From Faecalibacterium hattorii (lineage in GTDB: Bacteria; Bacillota; Clostridia; Oscillospirales; Ruminococcaceae), in the NCBI RefSeq assembly GCF_003287455.1, contig NZ_PRLC01000001.1, forward strand, positions 1 through 64,000: DNA of 64,000 bases, in the 5' to 3' direction. Of the stretch, positions 16,910 through 26,504 are shown piece by piece. The notes under the pieces are model-generated. The model was not told where the DNA came from. It saw only the letters and a list, made by a program, of their open reading frames with translations, and did not search any database. Position numbers and translations under genes: made by a program. The first letter of the stretch is position 1. Each line of letters opens with the position of its first letter.

Positions 16910-19321
16910 ATGGAAACAAGCTACTTAAAAACACTTGAGCTTGATAAGATCATTGCGCGTGCCGCCGAGGGCTGCGTCTGTCAGGAAGCAAAAGCGCAGA
17001 TGCTTGCGCTGGAACCTCAGTGCGACCCGGACGAAGTGCGCTATGCGCTGGAGCAGACCGACGCCATCAATAGTCTGCTGATCAAAAACGGCTCGCCCCG
17101 CTTTGGCGGCGTGGAGGGCGTCAGCCAGCTCGTGACCCGCGCGGTCAAGGGCGGCGTGCTCTCCATGGGCGAGTTGCTGATGGTGGCCGGTGCACTGCGC
17201 AACTTTCAGAATCTGAGCAGCTGGTACGGCTCCTCCGACCACGATGCCCTGCCGACGGACGACCTGTTTTATGCTCTGGCACCACAGCCCGGTCTGGAGC
17301 AGCAGATCTCCAGTGCCATTCTGGCCCCAGACGCCATGGCGGATACAGCTTCCCATACCCTGAACGAGCTGCGCAAAAAGATCCGCGTCACCGAGAACAG
17401 CATCCGCGACCGGTTGGAGAGCATGGTCCGCAACATGGACACCTCCAAATATTTGCAGGAGAGCGTCGTTTCCATGCGAAATGGGCGCTATGTTGTCCCG
17501 GTTAAGAGCGAGTACCGCGGCGAAGTCAGCGGCATCATCCACGATGTTTCGTCTACGGGTGCTACCGTCTTCGTCGAGCCTCAGGCCGTTGTGGAAGCCA
17601 ACGCCCGCATTTTGCAGTACCGCGCGCAGGAAGCGCAGGAGATCGAGCGCATCCTCGTGGCTTTTACCGCGCAGGTGGCCGCGATCGAGCCGCAGTTCCA
17701 GTACAGCTACAAAGCCATGCTGGAGATCGACGTCCTGTTGGCAAAGGCGCGGCTGGCGCTGGATCTGAAGGCTTTCAAGCCCGCTGTCCGGACGGATTCG
17801 TCCTTCTCCCTCATCCGGGCGCGTCATCCGCTCATCGACCCTAAAAAGTGTGTTCCGGTGGATATTGCATTGGGCCGGGAGTACGATTCGCTCATCATCA
17901 CCGGCCCGAACACCGGCGGTAAGACTGTTACACTGAAAACAGCCGGTCTGCTTTGCGCCATGGCGCAGTGCGGCTTTTTGATCCCCGCCGACGAGCGCAG
18001 TGAGATCTGCGTGTTTGACGAGTTCCTCGTGGACATCGGCGACGAACAGAGCATCGAACAGAGCCTGTCCACCTTCTCCGGCCACATGAAGAAGATCACC
18101 GGCATTCTGGAACTGGCTATGCCGCACACCCTCGTTCTTCTGGACGAGTTGGGTGCCGGTACCGACCCTGCTGAGGGTGCGGCGCTGGCCGTGGCCATCA
18201 TCGAGGAACTCCGCCGCCGCGGCGTGCTGCTGATGGCTACCACCCACTATGCCGAACTGAAGGTCTTTGCGCTGGAAACCAAGGGCGTTATCAACGCCAG
18301 CTGCGAGTTCGACCTTGAGACCCTGCGCCCGACCTACAAGCTCAGCGTCGGCGTGCCGGGCAAATCGAACGCGTTCCTCATCAGCGAAAAGCTGGGCATC
18401 CCGGAGCGAGTCATTGAGGCCGCACAACAGCACCTTTCCGCCGAGGATAAACGTCTGGATGCCGTTTTGGGCCAGCTCGACGATTTGAAGCTGCAGTTGA
18501 AGGAAAGCCAGAACGAAGTTGAAGAGCTGCGCAACGAGGCCGCACATCAGTTGGATGCCGCCCGCAAAAAGCGGGACGAGCTCATTCAGCAGGGCGAAAA
18601 CGAGCTGGAAGCAGCCCGTGCCAAGGCCCGTGCACTGGCACAGCAGGTGGAAAGCAAGGCCTATGCCTTGACCGATGAACTGCGCCAGATTCAAAAGGAC
18701 GAGCGGATGAGCACCCAGCAAAAGGCGCAGCGCGCCCGCGAGATCGCCAAAAAGGAATCGGAAAAACTTTTCGTCGGCACCGAAGTCGTGCACAACCCCG
18801 TTAAGGAGTTCGTGCCGCTGAAGGAAGTCAGAGTAGGGCAGGAGGTCTGTATTGCAGAGCTGAATCAGCTTGCGACCGTGCTCGCCCTGCCGGACAAAAA
18901 CGGCGACGTGCTGGTTCGTGCTGGCATCATCAAGACAAAAGTCCCCCTCAAGGGTCTGAAACAGCCGGAAAAGCTGGTCAGGGAACCGCAGCCCAAAACC
19001 AAGGCGCAGCAGCGTTATTCCCGCCTGACCGGCGACGCCAACCGTCCGAATGGCCGAGTCGAGCGCGTCCAGCGTTCCGCGAAGATGGAGTGCAACCTGT
19101 TGGGTCTGACCGTAGACGAGGCACTGCCGGAGGTAGATTCCTTCATTGACCGCGCCATCCTGAACGGGCAGACAGTGGTGTATCTGATCCACGGCAACGG
19201 CACCGGTGCGCTGCGCACAGCCATCCACAAGCACCTGCGCGGAAACCGAATGGTTAAGAGCTTCCGCTTGGGCCGCTACGGCGAAGGTGAAAGCGGCGTG
19301 ACCGTCGTAGAATTGAAATAA
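16910..19321 (+). CDS. mutS2: Endonuclease MutS2
   Basis: An 803-residue MutS2: MutS-like core and clamp, ATPase with Walker A GPNTGGKTVT and Walker B LVLLDELGAGTDP, a long charged coiled coil (about 515-635) and a C-terminal Smr nuclease domain ending with LIHGNGTGALR. MutS2 lacks the mismatch-recognition domain and in Firmicutes acts in recombination control or rescue of collided ribosomes. CTAAAGGAA precedes the ATG. Confidence 0.95.
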   Translation: METSYLKTLELDKIIARAAEGCVCQEAKAQMLALEPQCDPDEVRYALEQTDAINSLLIKNGSPRFGGVEGVSQLVTRAVKGGVLSMGELLMVAGALRNFQNLSSWYGSSDHDALPTDDLFYALAPQPGLEQQISSAILAPDAMADTASHTLNELRKKIRVTENSIRDRLESMVRNMDTSKYLQESVVSMRNGRYVVPVKSEYRGEVSGIIHDVSSTGATVFVEPQAVVEANARILQYRAQEAQEIERILVAFTAQVAAIEPQFQYSYKAMLEIDVLLAKARLALDLKAFKPAVRTDSSFSLIRARHPLIDPKKCVPVDIALGREYDSLIITGPNTGGKTVTLKTAGLLCAMAQCGFLIPADERSEICVFDEFLVDIGDEQSIEQSLSTFSGHMKKITGILELAMPHTLVLLDELGAGTDPAEGAALAVAIIEELRRRGVLLMATTHYAELKVFALETKGVINASCEFDLETLRPTYKLSVGVPGKSNAFLISEKLGIPERVIEAAQQHLSAEDKRLDAVLGQLDDLKLQLKESQNEVEELRNEAAHQLDAARKKRDELIQQGENELEAARAKARALAQQVESKAYALTDELRQIQKDERMSTQQKAQRAREIAKKESEKLFVGTEVVHNPVKEFVPLKEVRVGQEVCIAELNQLATVLALPDKNGDVLVRAGIIKTKVPLKGLKQPEKLVREPQPKTKAQQRYSRLTGDANRPNGRVERVQRSAKMECNLLGLTVDEALPEVDSFIDRAILNGQTVVYLIHGNGTGALRTAIHKHLRGNRMVKSFRLGRYGEGESGVTVVELK

Positions 19322-19331
19322 TTTGTCGTGT

Positions 19332-19374
19332 CAAAGCCTGTCCCTGAGCAGCTTCTGCGGACAGGCTTTGTTGT
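19332..19374 (+). terminator. Hairpin after mutS2
   Basis: A perfect 12-bp stem, caaagcctgtcc (19332-19343) with ggacaggctttg (19359-19370), followed by a weak T-run (ttgt). It probably ends the mutS2 transcript, though some read-through into the amidase is likely. Confidence 0.65.
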
Positions 19375-19395
19375 ATCAAAAGCAGGGAAGTGCCT

Positions 19396-20226
19396 ATGGC
19401 AAAACATGCAGTCCATCGTAAAAAGAAGAGAAGCCACAGCGCTTTCTCGTTCCGTCACGCACTGGTATTATGCCTTTGCGTCATCGCCGTTTGTTTCGGC
19501 CTTTATTTGTGCCATGAAGCCTTTACCATCGGGCAGAGGAATCCCTCCACTGAATCGGAAGATGACTTCCGCCCCACGATCGGTGAGCCGCCGTATCGCA
19601 TCGCGGTAGACGCCGGGCACGGCGGCAGTGATCCGGGTGCAAGGGGAGTCGTAGAGGAAAAAGAGATGACCGCCGCCACTGCAGAAGCGCTTTTGGCATG
19701 GCTGGAGCAGGACCCGAACTTCATCCCGCTCCGGACCCGCGAAAATTATGACATAACCGCCAAACCCTCCGAGCGAGCCGCCGCCGCCAACGCGCTTTCG
19801 CCAGATCTGCTGCTTTCCATCCATGGCAATTCCGCGCCGGAGGGCTCGACGGCCTCCGGGTTTGAATGCTATCCGACCGTTCCGGGCAGGACGTGGCACC
19901 GGGAGAGTTATTACTTTGCCAAACAACTGGCCAGCGCCATGCGGTCCGCAGGGGCCAGTCTGCGGGGGCGCGGGGGAATCCGGTACATATATTATATCGG
20001 GGAGACCAAGCAATTGGTCGAAAGCAGCCACACCGAAGTGCGCGAAGAGCGAAGCTTTACGATTCTGGAAGATGTGAATTGTCCCGCCGTTCTGGCAGAA
20101 CAGTGCTTCGTGACCAGCGAAGCCGACGTTGCACAGTTTGGCAGCGAGGACGGCTGCCAGCGGACAGCCCGCGCGTACTACGAAGCGATCTGTGCATATT
20201 TTGAGACAACACCGCTGCCGGAATAG
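19396..20226 (+). CDS. N-acetylmuramoyl-L-alanine amidase (Amidase_3)
   Basis: A 276-residue membrane-anchored or secreted peptidoglycan amidase. A very basic N-terminus and one helix (about 19-38) are followed by a zinc amidase domain: AVDAGHGGSD, the glutamate in VVEEKE, SIHGNS and the catalytic glutamate near LAEQCF. It has no SPOR or cell-wall-binding repeats. ATG 19396 has AGGGA eight bases ahead; GTG 19390 would be too close. CwlD-like roles in spore cortex are possible given spoIIIA nearby, but general wall turnover is equally likely. Confidence 0.85.
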   Translation: MAKHAVHRKKKRSHSAFSFRHALVLCLCVIAVCFGLYLCHEAFTIGQRNPSTESEDDFRPTIGEPPYRIAVDAGHGGSDPGARGVVEEKEMTAATAEALLAWLEQDPNFIPLRTRENYDITAKPSERAAAANALSPDLLLSIHGNSAPEGSTASGFECYPTVPGRTWHRESYYFAKQLASAMRSAGASLRGRGGIRYIYYIGETKQLVESSHTEVREERSFTILEDVNCPAVLAEQCFVTSEADVAQFGSEDGCQRTARAYYEAICAYFETTPLPE

Positions 20227-20258
20227 CACGTCACCGAACCCTCTGGAAAAGAGTCAAT

Positions 20259-20317
20259 GACCCTCCGAATTTTTTCTGACCGCTGCAGCGGGGAGAGAGT
20301 GGAGGGTCTGATTTTTT
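20259..20317 (+). terminator. Terminator after the amidase gene
   Basis: gaccctcc (20259-20266) pairs with ggagggtc (20301-20308); the enclosed cgctgcagcg is itself a palindrome, and TTTTTT follows at 20312-20317. Confidence 0.6.
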
Positions 20318-20650
20318 GATTGCATAAGTTTCGTATAATGCGCGTTATGTGAAATATAGGGGAGTGAAAAAGCCCTCTTTTCCGGATTTTCGCTCCGTTT
20401 CGGCCATCCGGCTCACATCCAGCCGTCTTGGGCTCATTTTGAGCCTTTTTGGCATGGTGTTCTTTGGATGTGTTTTTACACTGTTTTTTTGTTATCTGTT
20501 TTCAGGTTTCTGTTTCAATGTCTTCGTCGTGATTCGTTTGTATTTTGTTCTGCGCCGTTGCTGAATTTCCATTTTGCAACTCCATTCCCATAGTTTTGCT
20601 TCTGATTTATTTCTGGTTCACATTGTGGTACATTCTGTTGGCTCACAAAA
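20318..20650. other. T-rich convergent intergenic region, no gene seen
   Basis: Between two convergent operons. Only short hydrophobic reading frames without ribosome sites occur. A TATAAT at 20334-20339 has no matching -35. Confidence 0.6.
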
Positions 20651-20697
20651 CAAAAACCGCCTGTGACGGGTCCATAAATCTCGTCATCGGCGGTTTT
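20651..20697 (-). terminator. Terminator of the radA-xer operon
   Basis: aaaaaccgcc with tgtgacg pairs with cgtcatcggcggtttt around a short loop; read leftward it ends in a T-run. It lies 44 bp past the recombinase stop. Confidence 0.8.
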
Positions 20698-20740
20698 GCT
20701 TGATTCCGTAGAATTCACACCACTGGGTGTATTTTCTATC

Positions 20741-21955
20741 TCATTCCTGCACGGGTTCTTCCGGTTCCTTCATTGCAGAAACATCTGCACGGAATCCATC
20801 GTTGGCAGCTCCTTCAAAGGCTTCCATCGGCCCGGACGGAGCAGCCTCTTCAGATTTACTCGCAGAATCGTTTATTTTAGCGGAAGGGGCAGCATTTTCC
20901 CCGCTTATCTCCCCTGCCTCCCGTTCCGTTGTATCCAAGCTTGCTTTCTTCACTTCGCCAAGCGGATTCTGCTCGATGGCCGCACGCACCTGAAATTCCT
21001 GCAAATGTGTATAGATCTGAGTTGTTCCGACGCTGCTGTGACCCAAAAGCTGTTTGAGCGTCAGGATATCCACATTGCCGGTCTGGTACATCAGGGTCGC
21101 GGCGGTATGGCGCAGCTTATGGGTCGAAAAGCCTTTCAGCCCGGCCGCTTTCATTGCGCTGGTCACCAATTGCTCTACCCGCCGGTTCGAGATGCGATCC
21201 TTCCGGCGGCGGGTCACAAAAACGGCCTTTTCCTTGGGGTCGAGGCCCTCCATCGTATTGCGCTTTTTCAGGTAGAGCTGCAGCGCCTCAATACAGGCAT
21301 CGTTCAGGTAGACCATCCGTTCCTTGTGGCCCTTGCCGAACAGCCGGATCTGCCGCTGTTCCAGATCAATGTCACCAAGATCCATCCCCACCAGCTCGGA
21401 AAGGCGCATTCCGCAGTTCAAAAACAGCACCACCATGCAGTAATCCCGTTCCGGGAAATCGCTCTGGTACTGGGTGCTTTCCAGAAGCTCTCTGGACTGT
21501 TCTGCCGTCAGATACTTGGGCAGGACTTTATCCTGTTTCGGTGGTTTGATGGAAGCTGTCGGGTCCTGCGAGAGCCGGTTGACCTGATTGACCAGATAAT
21601 CGTAGAACCCGTGCAGACTGGCCAGCCGCCGGGCGGTGGAGGATTTTTTGTTGCCGCATTCTCGGTTCAAAAAGTACAGATATTCGTAGATGTCTTCCTT
21701 TGTAACGCTGCCCCAGAAGGCCGTATCCAGCCCTTTGGGGTCGATCTCCTTCATCTCGGCATCTTCCGGCACAAGCCCCTTGCGGCGCTTCATAAAGCGG
21801 GAAAAGCCGCGCAGGTCGCAGTAATAGCTGAACGCCGTGTTCGCGCTTTTGCCCGCAATCACTTCCAGATACCGCACATACTCCACGATATCCGGCGAGG
21901 CATCATCAAACGGTTTGTGTTTGCTGGGATTCTTTTCATCAAGATAGATGGACAT
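20741..21955 (-). CDS. Xer-like tyrosine recombinase with acidic C-terminal tail
   Basis: Residues about 20-125 form a SAM-like core-binding domain and about 150-325 the catalytic domain. Catalytic residues are visible as RLSEL, a lysine in the beta-hairpin, HKLRH, LGHSS and the tyrosine of IYTH. This is XerC/XerD-like and probably the chromosome dimer resolvase or a relative. Unusually, about 75 residues of acidic, alanine-rich, low-complexity sequence follow the catalytic tyrosine. It lies 16 bp after radA on the same transcript, so it is a resident gene, not a phage integrase. Confidence 0.85.
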   Translation of the reverse strand: MSIYLDEKNPSKHKPFDDASPDIVEYVRYLEVIAGKSANTAFSYYCDLRGFSRFMKRRKGLVPEDAEMKEIDPKGLDTAFWGSVTKEDIYEYLYFLNRECGNKKSSTARRLASLHGFYDYLVNQVNRLSQDPTASIKPPKQDKVLPKYLTAEQSRELLESTQYQSDFPERDYCMVVLFLNCGMRLSELVGMDLGDIDLEQRQIRLFGKGHKERMVYLNDACIEALQLYLKKRNTMEGLDPKEKAVFVTRRRKDRISNRRVEQLVTSAMKAAGLKGFSTHKLRHTAATLMYQTGNVDILTLKQLLGHSSVGTTQIYTHLQEFQVRAAIEQNPLGEVKKASLDTTEREAGEISGENAAPSAKINDSASKSEEAAPSGPMEAFEGAANDGFRADVSAMKEPEEPVQE

Positions 21956-21971
21956 ATCGTTTCCTTATCTC

Positions 21972-23381
21972 TTATAAGCGGTCATTTTTCAGCGCATGGA
22001 TGGCGTCGGCGATATAGGCGGCGCCCACGAGCTTCATGCCGGGATAATCCGCCGGGTTCAGGTGCGCAAGGCTGTGCTTCGGCACAACGGCACGTTCAAA
22101 GCCGATGCGCTCTGCCTCCCGCAAACGCTGTTCCAGATTGGGCACACTGCGCACCTCGCCGCCAAGGCCGACTTCGCCGATGGCGATCAGCTTATCGCTG
22201 ACCGGCTGATCCAACAGCGACGACACCATGCTCAGGCAGACGGCCAGATCGCAGGCGGTATCCCGCAGCGCGATGCCGCCGACGATGTTGATATACACAT
22301 CCAGATTGCCGAAGAAATAGCCCGCCCGCTTTTCCAGCACCGCGATGAGAAGGTTCATGCGGTTGTAATCGTAGCCACTGCACGCACGGCGCGGTGCCGG
22401 GAAATTCGTCTTGGTGGCGAGGGCTTGGATCTCGCTCAGGATGGGGCGGCTGCCCTCCATCGTACAGGCGACGCAGTTGCCAGAAACCCCCAGTGGGCGG
22501 CCTTCCAGCAGCATCTGGGACGGGTTTTCGATTTCTTCCAGCCCCTGCCCTGTCATATCGAACATGCCGAGTTCATTCGTCGAGCCATAGCGGTTTTTGG
22601 CTGCGCGCAGGATGCGGTACGGGAGCATTTTGTCACCCTCAAAGTAAAGCACTGTATCCACGATGTGCTCCATGACTTTGGGGCCAGCAATGGCACCATC
22701 CTTGTTGACATGGCCGACGATGAACATGGGGATCTCCTGCCTTTTGGCCACGGCAAGCAGCCGGGCCGCGCTCTCCTTGACCTGACTGACCGTGCCGGAC
22801 GAGGACGAGATATCCATGCAGCGCATCGTCTGGATGGAATCGATGACGACAAGGTCCGGCTTTTCCTTTTCGATGAGGCCGCAGATCTCGTCCACGTCGT
22901 TTTCGGCGGCCAGATAGATGTTCTCCTGCTGGATCTTCAGCCGGGCCGCGCGGAGTTTCACCTGCCGCACCGACTCCTCGCCGGTGATATACAACACCGT
23001 GTGCTGGTTCGAGATGGCCCCGCAAAGCTGGAGCAGCATCGTGGATTTGCCTACGCCCGGCTCGCCGCTGAGCAGCACCACTCCGCCCAGCACGATGCCG
23101 CCGCCCAGCACCCGGTCCAGTTCCGAGATGCCGGTCAGGATGCGGCTCTTTTCTTCGGTCGTACTGATATCGGCCAGACGCTTTGCCGTCAACGAGGTGA
23201 CGCCCTCCTGCCGGGCCGGTGCCGCCTTGCTGCCCGAAAGGCCCGCTTTGGGTGCTTCCGCCACCACATCCTCGTTCATCGTGTTCCAGCTTCCGCAGCT
23301 GGGGCAGCGTCCCATCCAGCGCGGGCTTGTTTCCCCGCAGTTGGAGCAAACATAAACGGTTTTTAATTTCGGTTCTTTCAT
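21972..23381 (-). CDS. radA: DNA repair protein RadA
   Basis: A 469-residue branch-migration ATPase: N-terminal zinc finger (CSNCG and CPSCG), RecA-like ATPase with GEPGVGKST, the RadA-specific KNRYG (usually KNRFG) and a C-terminal Lon-protease-like domain. It processes recombination intermediates alongside RecA. AGGAG precedes the ATG; the recombinase gene follows in the same operon. Confidence 0.96.
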   Translation of the reverse strand: MKEPKLKTVYVCSNCGETSPRWMGRCPSCGSWNTMNEDVVAEAPKAGLSGSKAAPARQEGVTSLTAKRLADISTTEEKSRILTGISELDRVLGGGIVLGGVVLLSGEPGVGKSTMLLQLCGAISNQHTVLYITGEESVRQVKLRAARLKIQQENIYLAAENDVDEICGLIEKEKPDLVVIDSIQTMRCMDISSSSGTVSQVKESAARLLAVAKRQEIPMFIVGHVNKDGAIAGPKVMEHIVDTVLYFEGDKMLPYRILRAAKNRYGSTNELGMFDMTGQGLEEIENPSQMLLEGRPLGVSGNCVACTMEGSRPILSEIQALATKTNFPAPRRACSGYDYNRMNLLIAVLEKRAGYFFGNLDVYINIVGGIALRDTACDLAVCLSMVSSLLDQPVSDKLIAIGEVGLGGEVRSVPNLEQRLREAERIGFERAVVPKHSLAHLNPADYPGMKLVGAAYIADAIHALKNDRL

Positions 23382-23435
23382 ATACGCTCCTGTCAGGCCC
23401 GCCGGGCAGCGAGCCTGTTTTTGTTGTTCGTTCTT

Positions 23436-23464
23436 ATATTACCACATCCGGCGGACCCCCGCAA
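23436..23464 (-). promoter_or_regulatory. radA promoter
   Basis: On the minus strand TTGCGG (23464-23459), 17-bp spacer, TAATAT (23441-23436) with TGTGG before the -10, placing the start about 50 bp ahead of radA. Confidence 0.6.
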
Positions 23465-23473
23465 GGAAAGCGC

Positions 23474-24094
23474 TTATTTTACCTCTACGATGGTAACGTT
23501 CTGGGCCGTGACATTGCTCTTGCTGAGCACGATGTCCCGGATCTGCGCCACCTGTGCCGCAGTCAGTGCATCGCCGGAGGTCATCACAGTCAGGTCGGCC
23601 CGGCCGGACTGTAAAAAGCAGAGACAATCTGCAAAGCCTTTGGCCCTGACCAAGGTTTCGATCTCATTTTCCGCGTTGAGGTCTTCGAGGCTGCCGGTCA
23701 ATTGCTGGGTATAGCTCTTCTTTTCCTCGGCGGAGAGCGAAGCGGATTTCAGTGCCTTCTGCACAGCGTCCATGGCTTCGTCGTGGGCCTTGGTCCGCTT
23801 GAGCCGGGCTTCCTCAAAAAACTTGGAGCCGCTGTTGTTGGCCACGCTGACGAGCTGCGCCTCCCCGTAATTCTTGTTCGCACTGGAAACTGCTTCCGCC
23901 TCAGTCATCAGCCCGTCCATGATCGGGGCCGAGACGGCTTCCTCTGTTTCCACCGTAGCCGCTACATTGACGACATCCTCTTCCAGCGTCACGCCCGTCC
24001 GCGCATACTGCCAATTGAGGTAAACCGCCACAACAAGCGCCGCCGCAAGTGTGATGGCAGTCGCTTTTCGGGTATTTTTCGAAATGGCTCTCAT
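23474..24094 (-). CDS. spoIIIAH: Stage III sporulation protein AH
   Basis: A 206-residue SpoIIIAH-like protein: a short cytoplasmic start, one membrane helix (about 12-28) and an extracytoplasmic YscJ/FliF-like ring domain (about 100-200). In sporulating bacteria the mother-cell SpoIIIAH faces forespore SpoIIQ across the intermembrane space and forms the feeding-tube channel. The ATG at 24094 has GGAGGAGC ahead. It is the last gene of the operon, 38 bp after spoIIIAG. Confidence 0.9.
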   Translation of the reverse strand: MRAISKNTRKATAITLAAALVVAVYLNWQYARTGVTLEEDVVNVAATVETEEAVSAPIMDGLMTEAEAVSSANKNYGEAQLVSVANNSGSKFFEEARLKRTKAHDEAMDAVQKALKSASLSAEEKKSYTQQLTGSLEDLNAENEIETLVRAKGFADCLCFLQSGRADLTVMTSGDALTAAQVAQIRDIVLSKSNVTAQNVTIVEVK

Positions 24095-24132
24095 GAAAAT
24101 GCTCCTCCTTCTCTCAGCATCGCAAAGGCCGG

Positions 24133-24645
24133 TCAGCTCCGGCGCTGTGCTACAACGATCCGGTTTGCGGAAAGGTCCAGCAGCGCCCGCACAAGCTCTG
24201 TGATCTGTGCAGCCACCCGGATATCGCCACCGCCGTCGCAGACGACCGCAGCGCCGCAGACCTGCGGCAGATAGATCGTCTGTGCCAGCGCTGTGCCGTC
24301 CTCCAGCAGAACGTGTGTCTCCTGACTCTGGGTCTGTCCCGACTGCGTGTCCGTCGCATATACCGTTTCCTCCCCGCTTTCCAGTGTGATCATTACCGTC
24401 GTTGTTCCCGCCCCGTCGATCTGCTCGATCAATTCCTGAAGCTGTTTTTCCAACTGTTCCCGGTAAGCCGTTTCGTCTGCCGTAGCCAAGACGGGTGCCT
24501 TCACCGCGTTTGTGGGCAGCAGCTCGGAAAGCAGCAGCAGGATCATCGCCGCTGCCCCAAGCACCACCGCAAGTTTTGTGCGGTTCTGCTTTTCCAGCAG
24601 CGAGCGAAGTGTAAAGACCCCGGTCTTCTCCTGTCCTTCTTTCAT
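24133..24645 (-). CDS. spoIIIAG: Stage III sporulation protein AG
   Basis: A 170-residue protein with one membrane helix (about 25-45) and an extracytoplasmic ring-building domain holding TTTVMITLESGEE and the late GGGDIRV segment typical of SpoIIIAG. The ATG shares an ATGA overlap with the end of spoIIIAF, so translation is coupled; this fixes the start. Confidence 0.9.
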   Translation of the reverse strand: MKEGQEKTGVFTLRSLLEKQNRTKLAVVLGAAAMILLLLSELLPTNAVKAPVLATADETAYREQLEKQLQELIEQIDGAGTTTVMITLESGEETVYATDTQSGQTQSQETHVLLEDGTALAQTIYLPQVCGAAVVCDGGGDIRVAAQITELVRALLDLSANRIVVAQRRS

Positions 24646-25127
24646 GGCTGTATCTCCCCGCCGGGGGCATTCCATTCCGGTCTGACCCCCAGCGCTTCTT
24701 CCACGATCTTCTCCACCGCTTGCTGCTGCTCCGGGGTGCAGTCTGCTGCGGGCGTTACCGTAACGGAATCGACCGTAACGCTATCCGATGCGGAACGCAG
24801 GTCAAGCGTGACCCCGGCAGAGACGCCAGCCTCCCGCCGGAAGCGCTCTTCCAAGTCCTGCTCCAACTGCGTTTGTGTCTGAGCCAATGCAGCCTGTTCC
24901 AACGTTCCAAGCTCGACCGAAGAGACTGTGGGGACCGAAAACACGTTGCCTTCTGCCTTGAGCTGCGGAAGCACATGAAGCGCCGCTGCTAAAATATATA
25001 GCCCTGCCACCACTTTTATACCCCGCCGGGCCCAGCCGCTCTCTGTAATTTGTGCCACCAGTTCCGCGCAGATACACGCCGTGCAGAAAACCGCCATCGC
25101 CACCTTGAGTCCCTGCACCTCATCCAC
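24642..25127 (-). CDS. spoIIIAF: Stage III sporulation protein AF
   Basis: A 161-residue protein with two N-terminal membrane helices (about 8-25 and 33-52) and a soluble C-terminal domain, as in SpoIIIAF. It overlaps the end of spoIIIAE by 8 bp and the start of spoIIIAG by 4 bp. Part of the mother-cell secretion-like complex. Confidence 0.85.
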   Translation of the reverse strand: MDEVQGLKVAMAVFCTACICAELVAQITESGWARRGIKVVAGLYILAAALHVLPQLKAEGNVFSVPTVSSVELGTLEQAALAQTQTQLEQDLEERFRREAGVSAGVTLDLRSASDSVTVDSVTVTPAADCTPEQQQAVEKIVEEALGVRPEWNAPGGEIQP

Positions 25128-26124
25128 CTCCTACCACAAACAGCAAAGCCGTCCCGACCACGGCCAGCCCCGCAAACAGAGCCGTGACCGCCATCATGCA
25201 GCGCACCGCTTCGGCAAAGCAGCCAAGCAGCTCCTGCCCCCGTGCATTTCCGGTCAGGGAGCAGAGGACCCCGCAGCCGGAGAGCAGCCCAAGCTGCACC
25301 AGCATTCCCAGATAGACCGGAACAAATTCCGCCGCGATCGTCAGGAGCGCCGCCAGCCCCAGCCCGCTTTTCAAAAGCTGGACACTGGCCAGCACCGCCT
25401 CCGAAGCGTCGCTCAGCGTTTCGCCCACGATGGGGATGGTTCCCGTCAGGAGCTGGCCTGTGCGCAGGGCTGCGCGGTCAAGCTGCCACGCCGAAAACCG
25501 TTGCAGCCCCAAGAGCGCTGCCAGAAGTTTGCCCGCCCAGCTAAGGAGCTTCTGCAAAAAGCCGCCCAAGGCTCTGCAAAATCCAGAAAGACCCGCTTCG
25601 GTGCTGACACAGCACGCCATGCTCAGCGCGAGGTAACATTGCAGCAGCGGCGGGACCACGGCCGCCAACCCCTGCGCCAGAAAACAGAGCAGCGTCAGAA
25701 AAAAGCCGCTGGCCGATGCTCCGGCCGCGCTCTCGCCGCCCAACGTCAGAACCCCCGCATATACGGGCAGGAACCCCAGAAGAAAGCGGTTCCAGCTTTC
25801 GATCTGCACACAGAACTCGTCCGACAGCGCGACAAGCTTTTCCCACAGCAGCACCCCGCAGCCGCCCGCACAGACAAGATCCAGCAGGGTCCCATCCGCG
25901 CGTTCCCCCAGCAGCAGGGCGATCACCGCGCTCAGGATCAGAAACAGCAGCACCTGCGCATAGCCGCCGACCGCCTCCCGCAGCACGTCCCCCAGCTCCG
26001 CCGGGAAAAAACCGCGCAAGGTCTTGAGCGGATGATCCACCAGCTCGGTGGGCGATACCGGGCTTTGCTCCAGATACGGCCCCCAGAGGTCGCCCCCCGG
26101 AAGCAGAGTATAGAGTTCCTTCAT
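25120..26124 (-). CDS. spoIIIAE: Stage III sporulation protein AE
   Basis: A 334-residue polytopic membrane protein with many helices from about residue 55 on; TGTIPIVGETLSDAS is the recognisable family segment. The start is set by the ATGA overlap with spoIIIAD. SpoIIIAE is the large export-apparatus-like membrane component of the SpoIIIA complex. Confidence 0.9.
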   Translation of the reverse strand: MKELYTLLPGGDLWGPYLEQSPVSPTELVDHPLKTLRGFFPAELGDVLREAVGGYAQVLLFLILSAVIALLLGERADGTLLDLVCAGGCGVLLWEKLVALSDEFCVQIESWNRFLLGFLPVYAGVLTLGGESAAGASASGFFLTLLCFLAQGLAAVVPPLLQCYLALSMACCVSTEAGLSGFCRALGGFLQKLLSWAGKLLAALLGLQRFSAWQLDRAALRTGQLLTGTIPIVGETLSDASEAVLASVQLLKSGLGLAALLTIAAEFVPVYLGMLVQLGLLSGCGVLCSLTGNARGQELLGCFAEAVRCMMAVTALFAGLAVVGTALLFVVGGG

Positions 26125-26504
26125 CCTGTCATGCTCCCGATCCGCTGTAATATTTCCTCCAGCAGAGGCCATGCCGCCGCCAGTACCAGACACCGCCCCG
26201 CAAGCCACACGCACCACGCCAGAGAATCCGCCCCCGCTTCCTCGCAGAGGGTGCGGGTGTAATCCGTGAGCAGAAAAATGACCGCGCTCCGGACAAGGCA
26301 GGAAAAGGCCGCGCCTCCCGCCTGTTCCCCCAAACGCGCTACGCCAAGCAGGACGGACCGGAACGCCGCTCCCACCCGCACCAGAATCACCAGCGCTGCC
26401 GCCAGCGAAAGGAACAGCGCGTAGGACGGGACACTGCGCTTCAGCGCCGTATAGAGCAGCGCCGCCAGCAGCGCGATGCCGAAGACCGCCGTGAGCGTGT
26501 TCAT
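26121..26504 (-). CDS. spoIIIAD: Stage III sporulation protein AD
   Basis: A 127-residue protein with three or four membrane helices; it overlaps its neighbours on both sides by 4 bp. Size, topology and position match SpoIIIAD. Confidence 0.88.
   Translation of the reverse strand: MNTLTAVFGIALLAALLYTALKRSVPSYALFLSLAAALVILVRVGAAFRSVLLGVARLGEQAGGAAFSCLVRSAVIFLLTDYTRTLCEEAGADSLAWCVWLAGRCLVLAAAWPLLEEILQRIGSMTG

Noticed and set aside
20349-20564. 71-codon hydrophobic frame in the convergent gap
   Set aside because: No ribosome site, T-rich low-complexity sequence, no family resemblance.
20741-21955. Prophage integrase
   Set aside because: The gene shares an operon with radA, lies 10 kb from the phage region and looks like a resident Xer protein.
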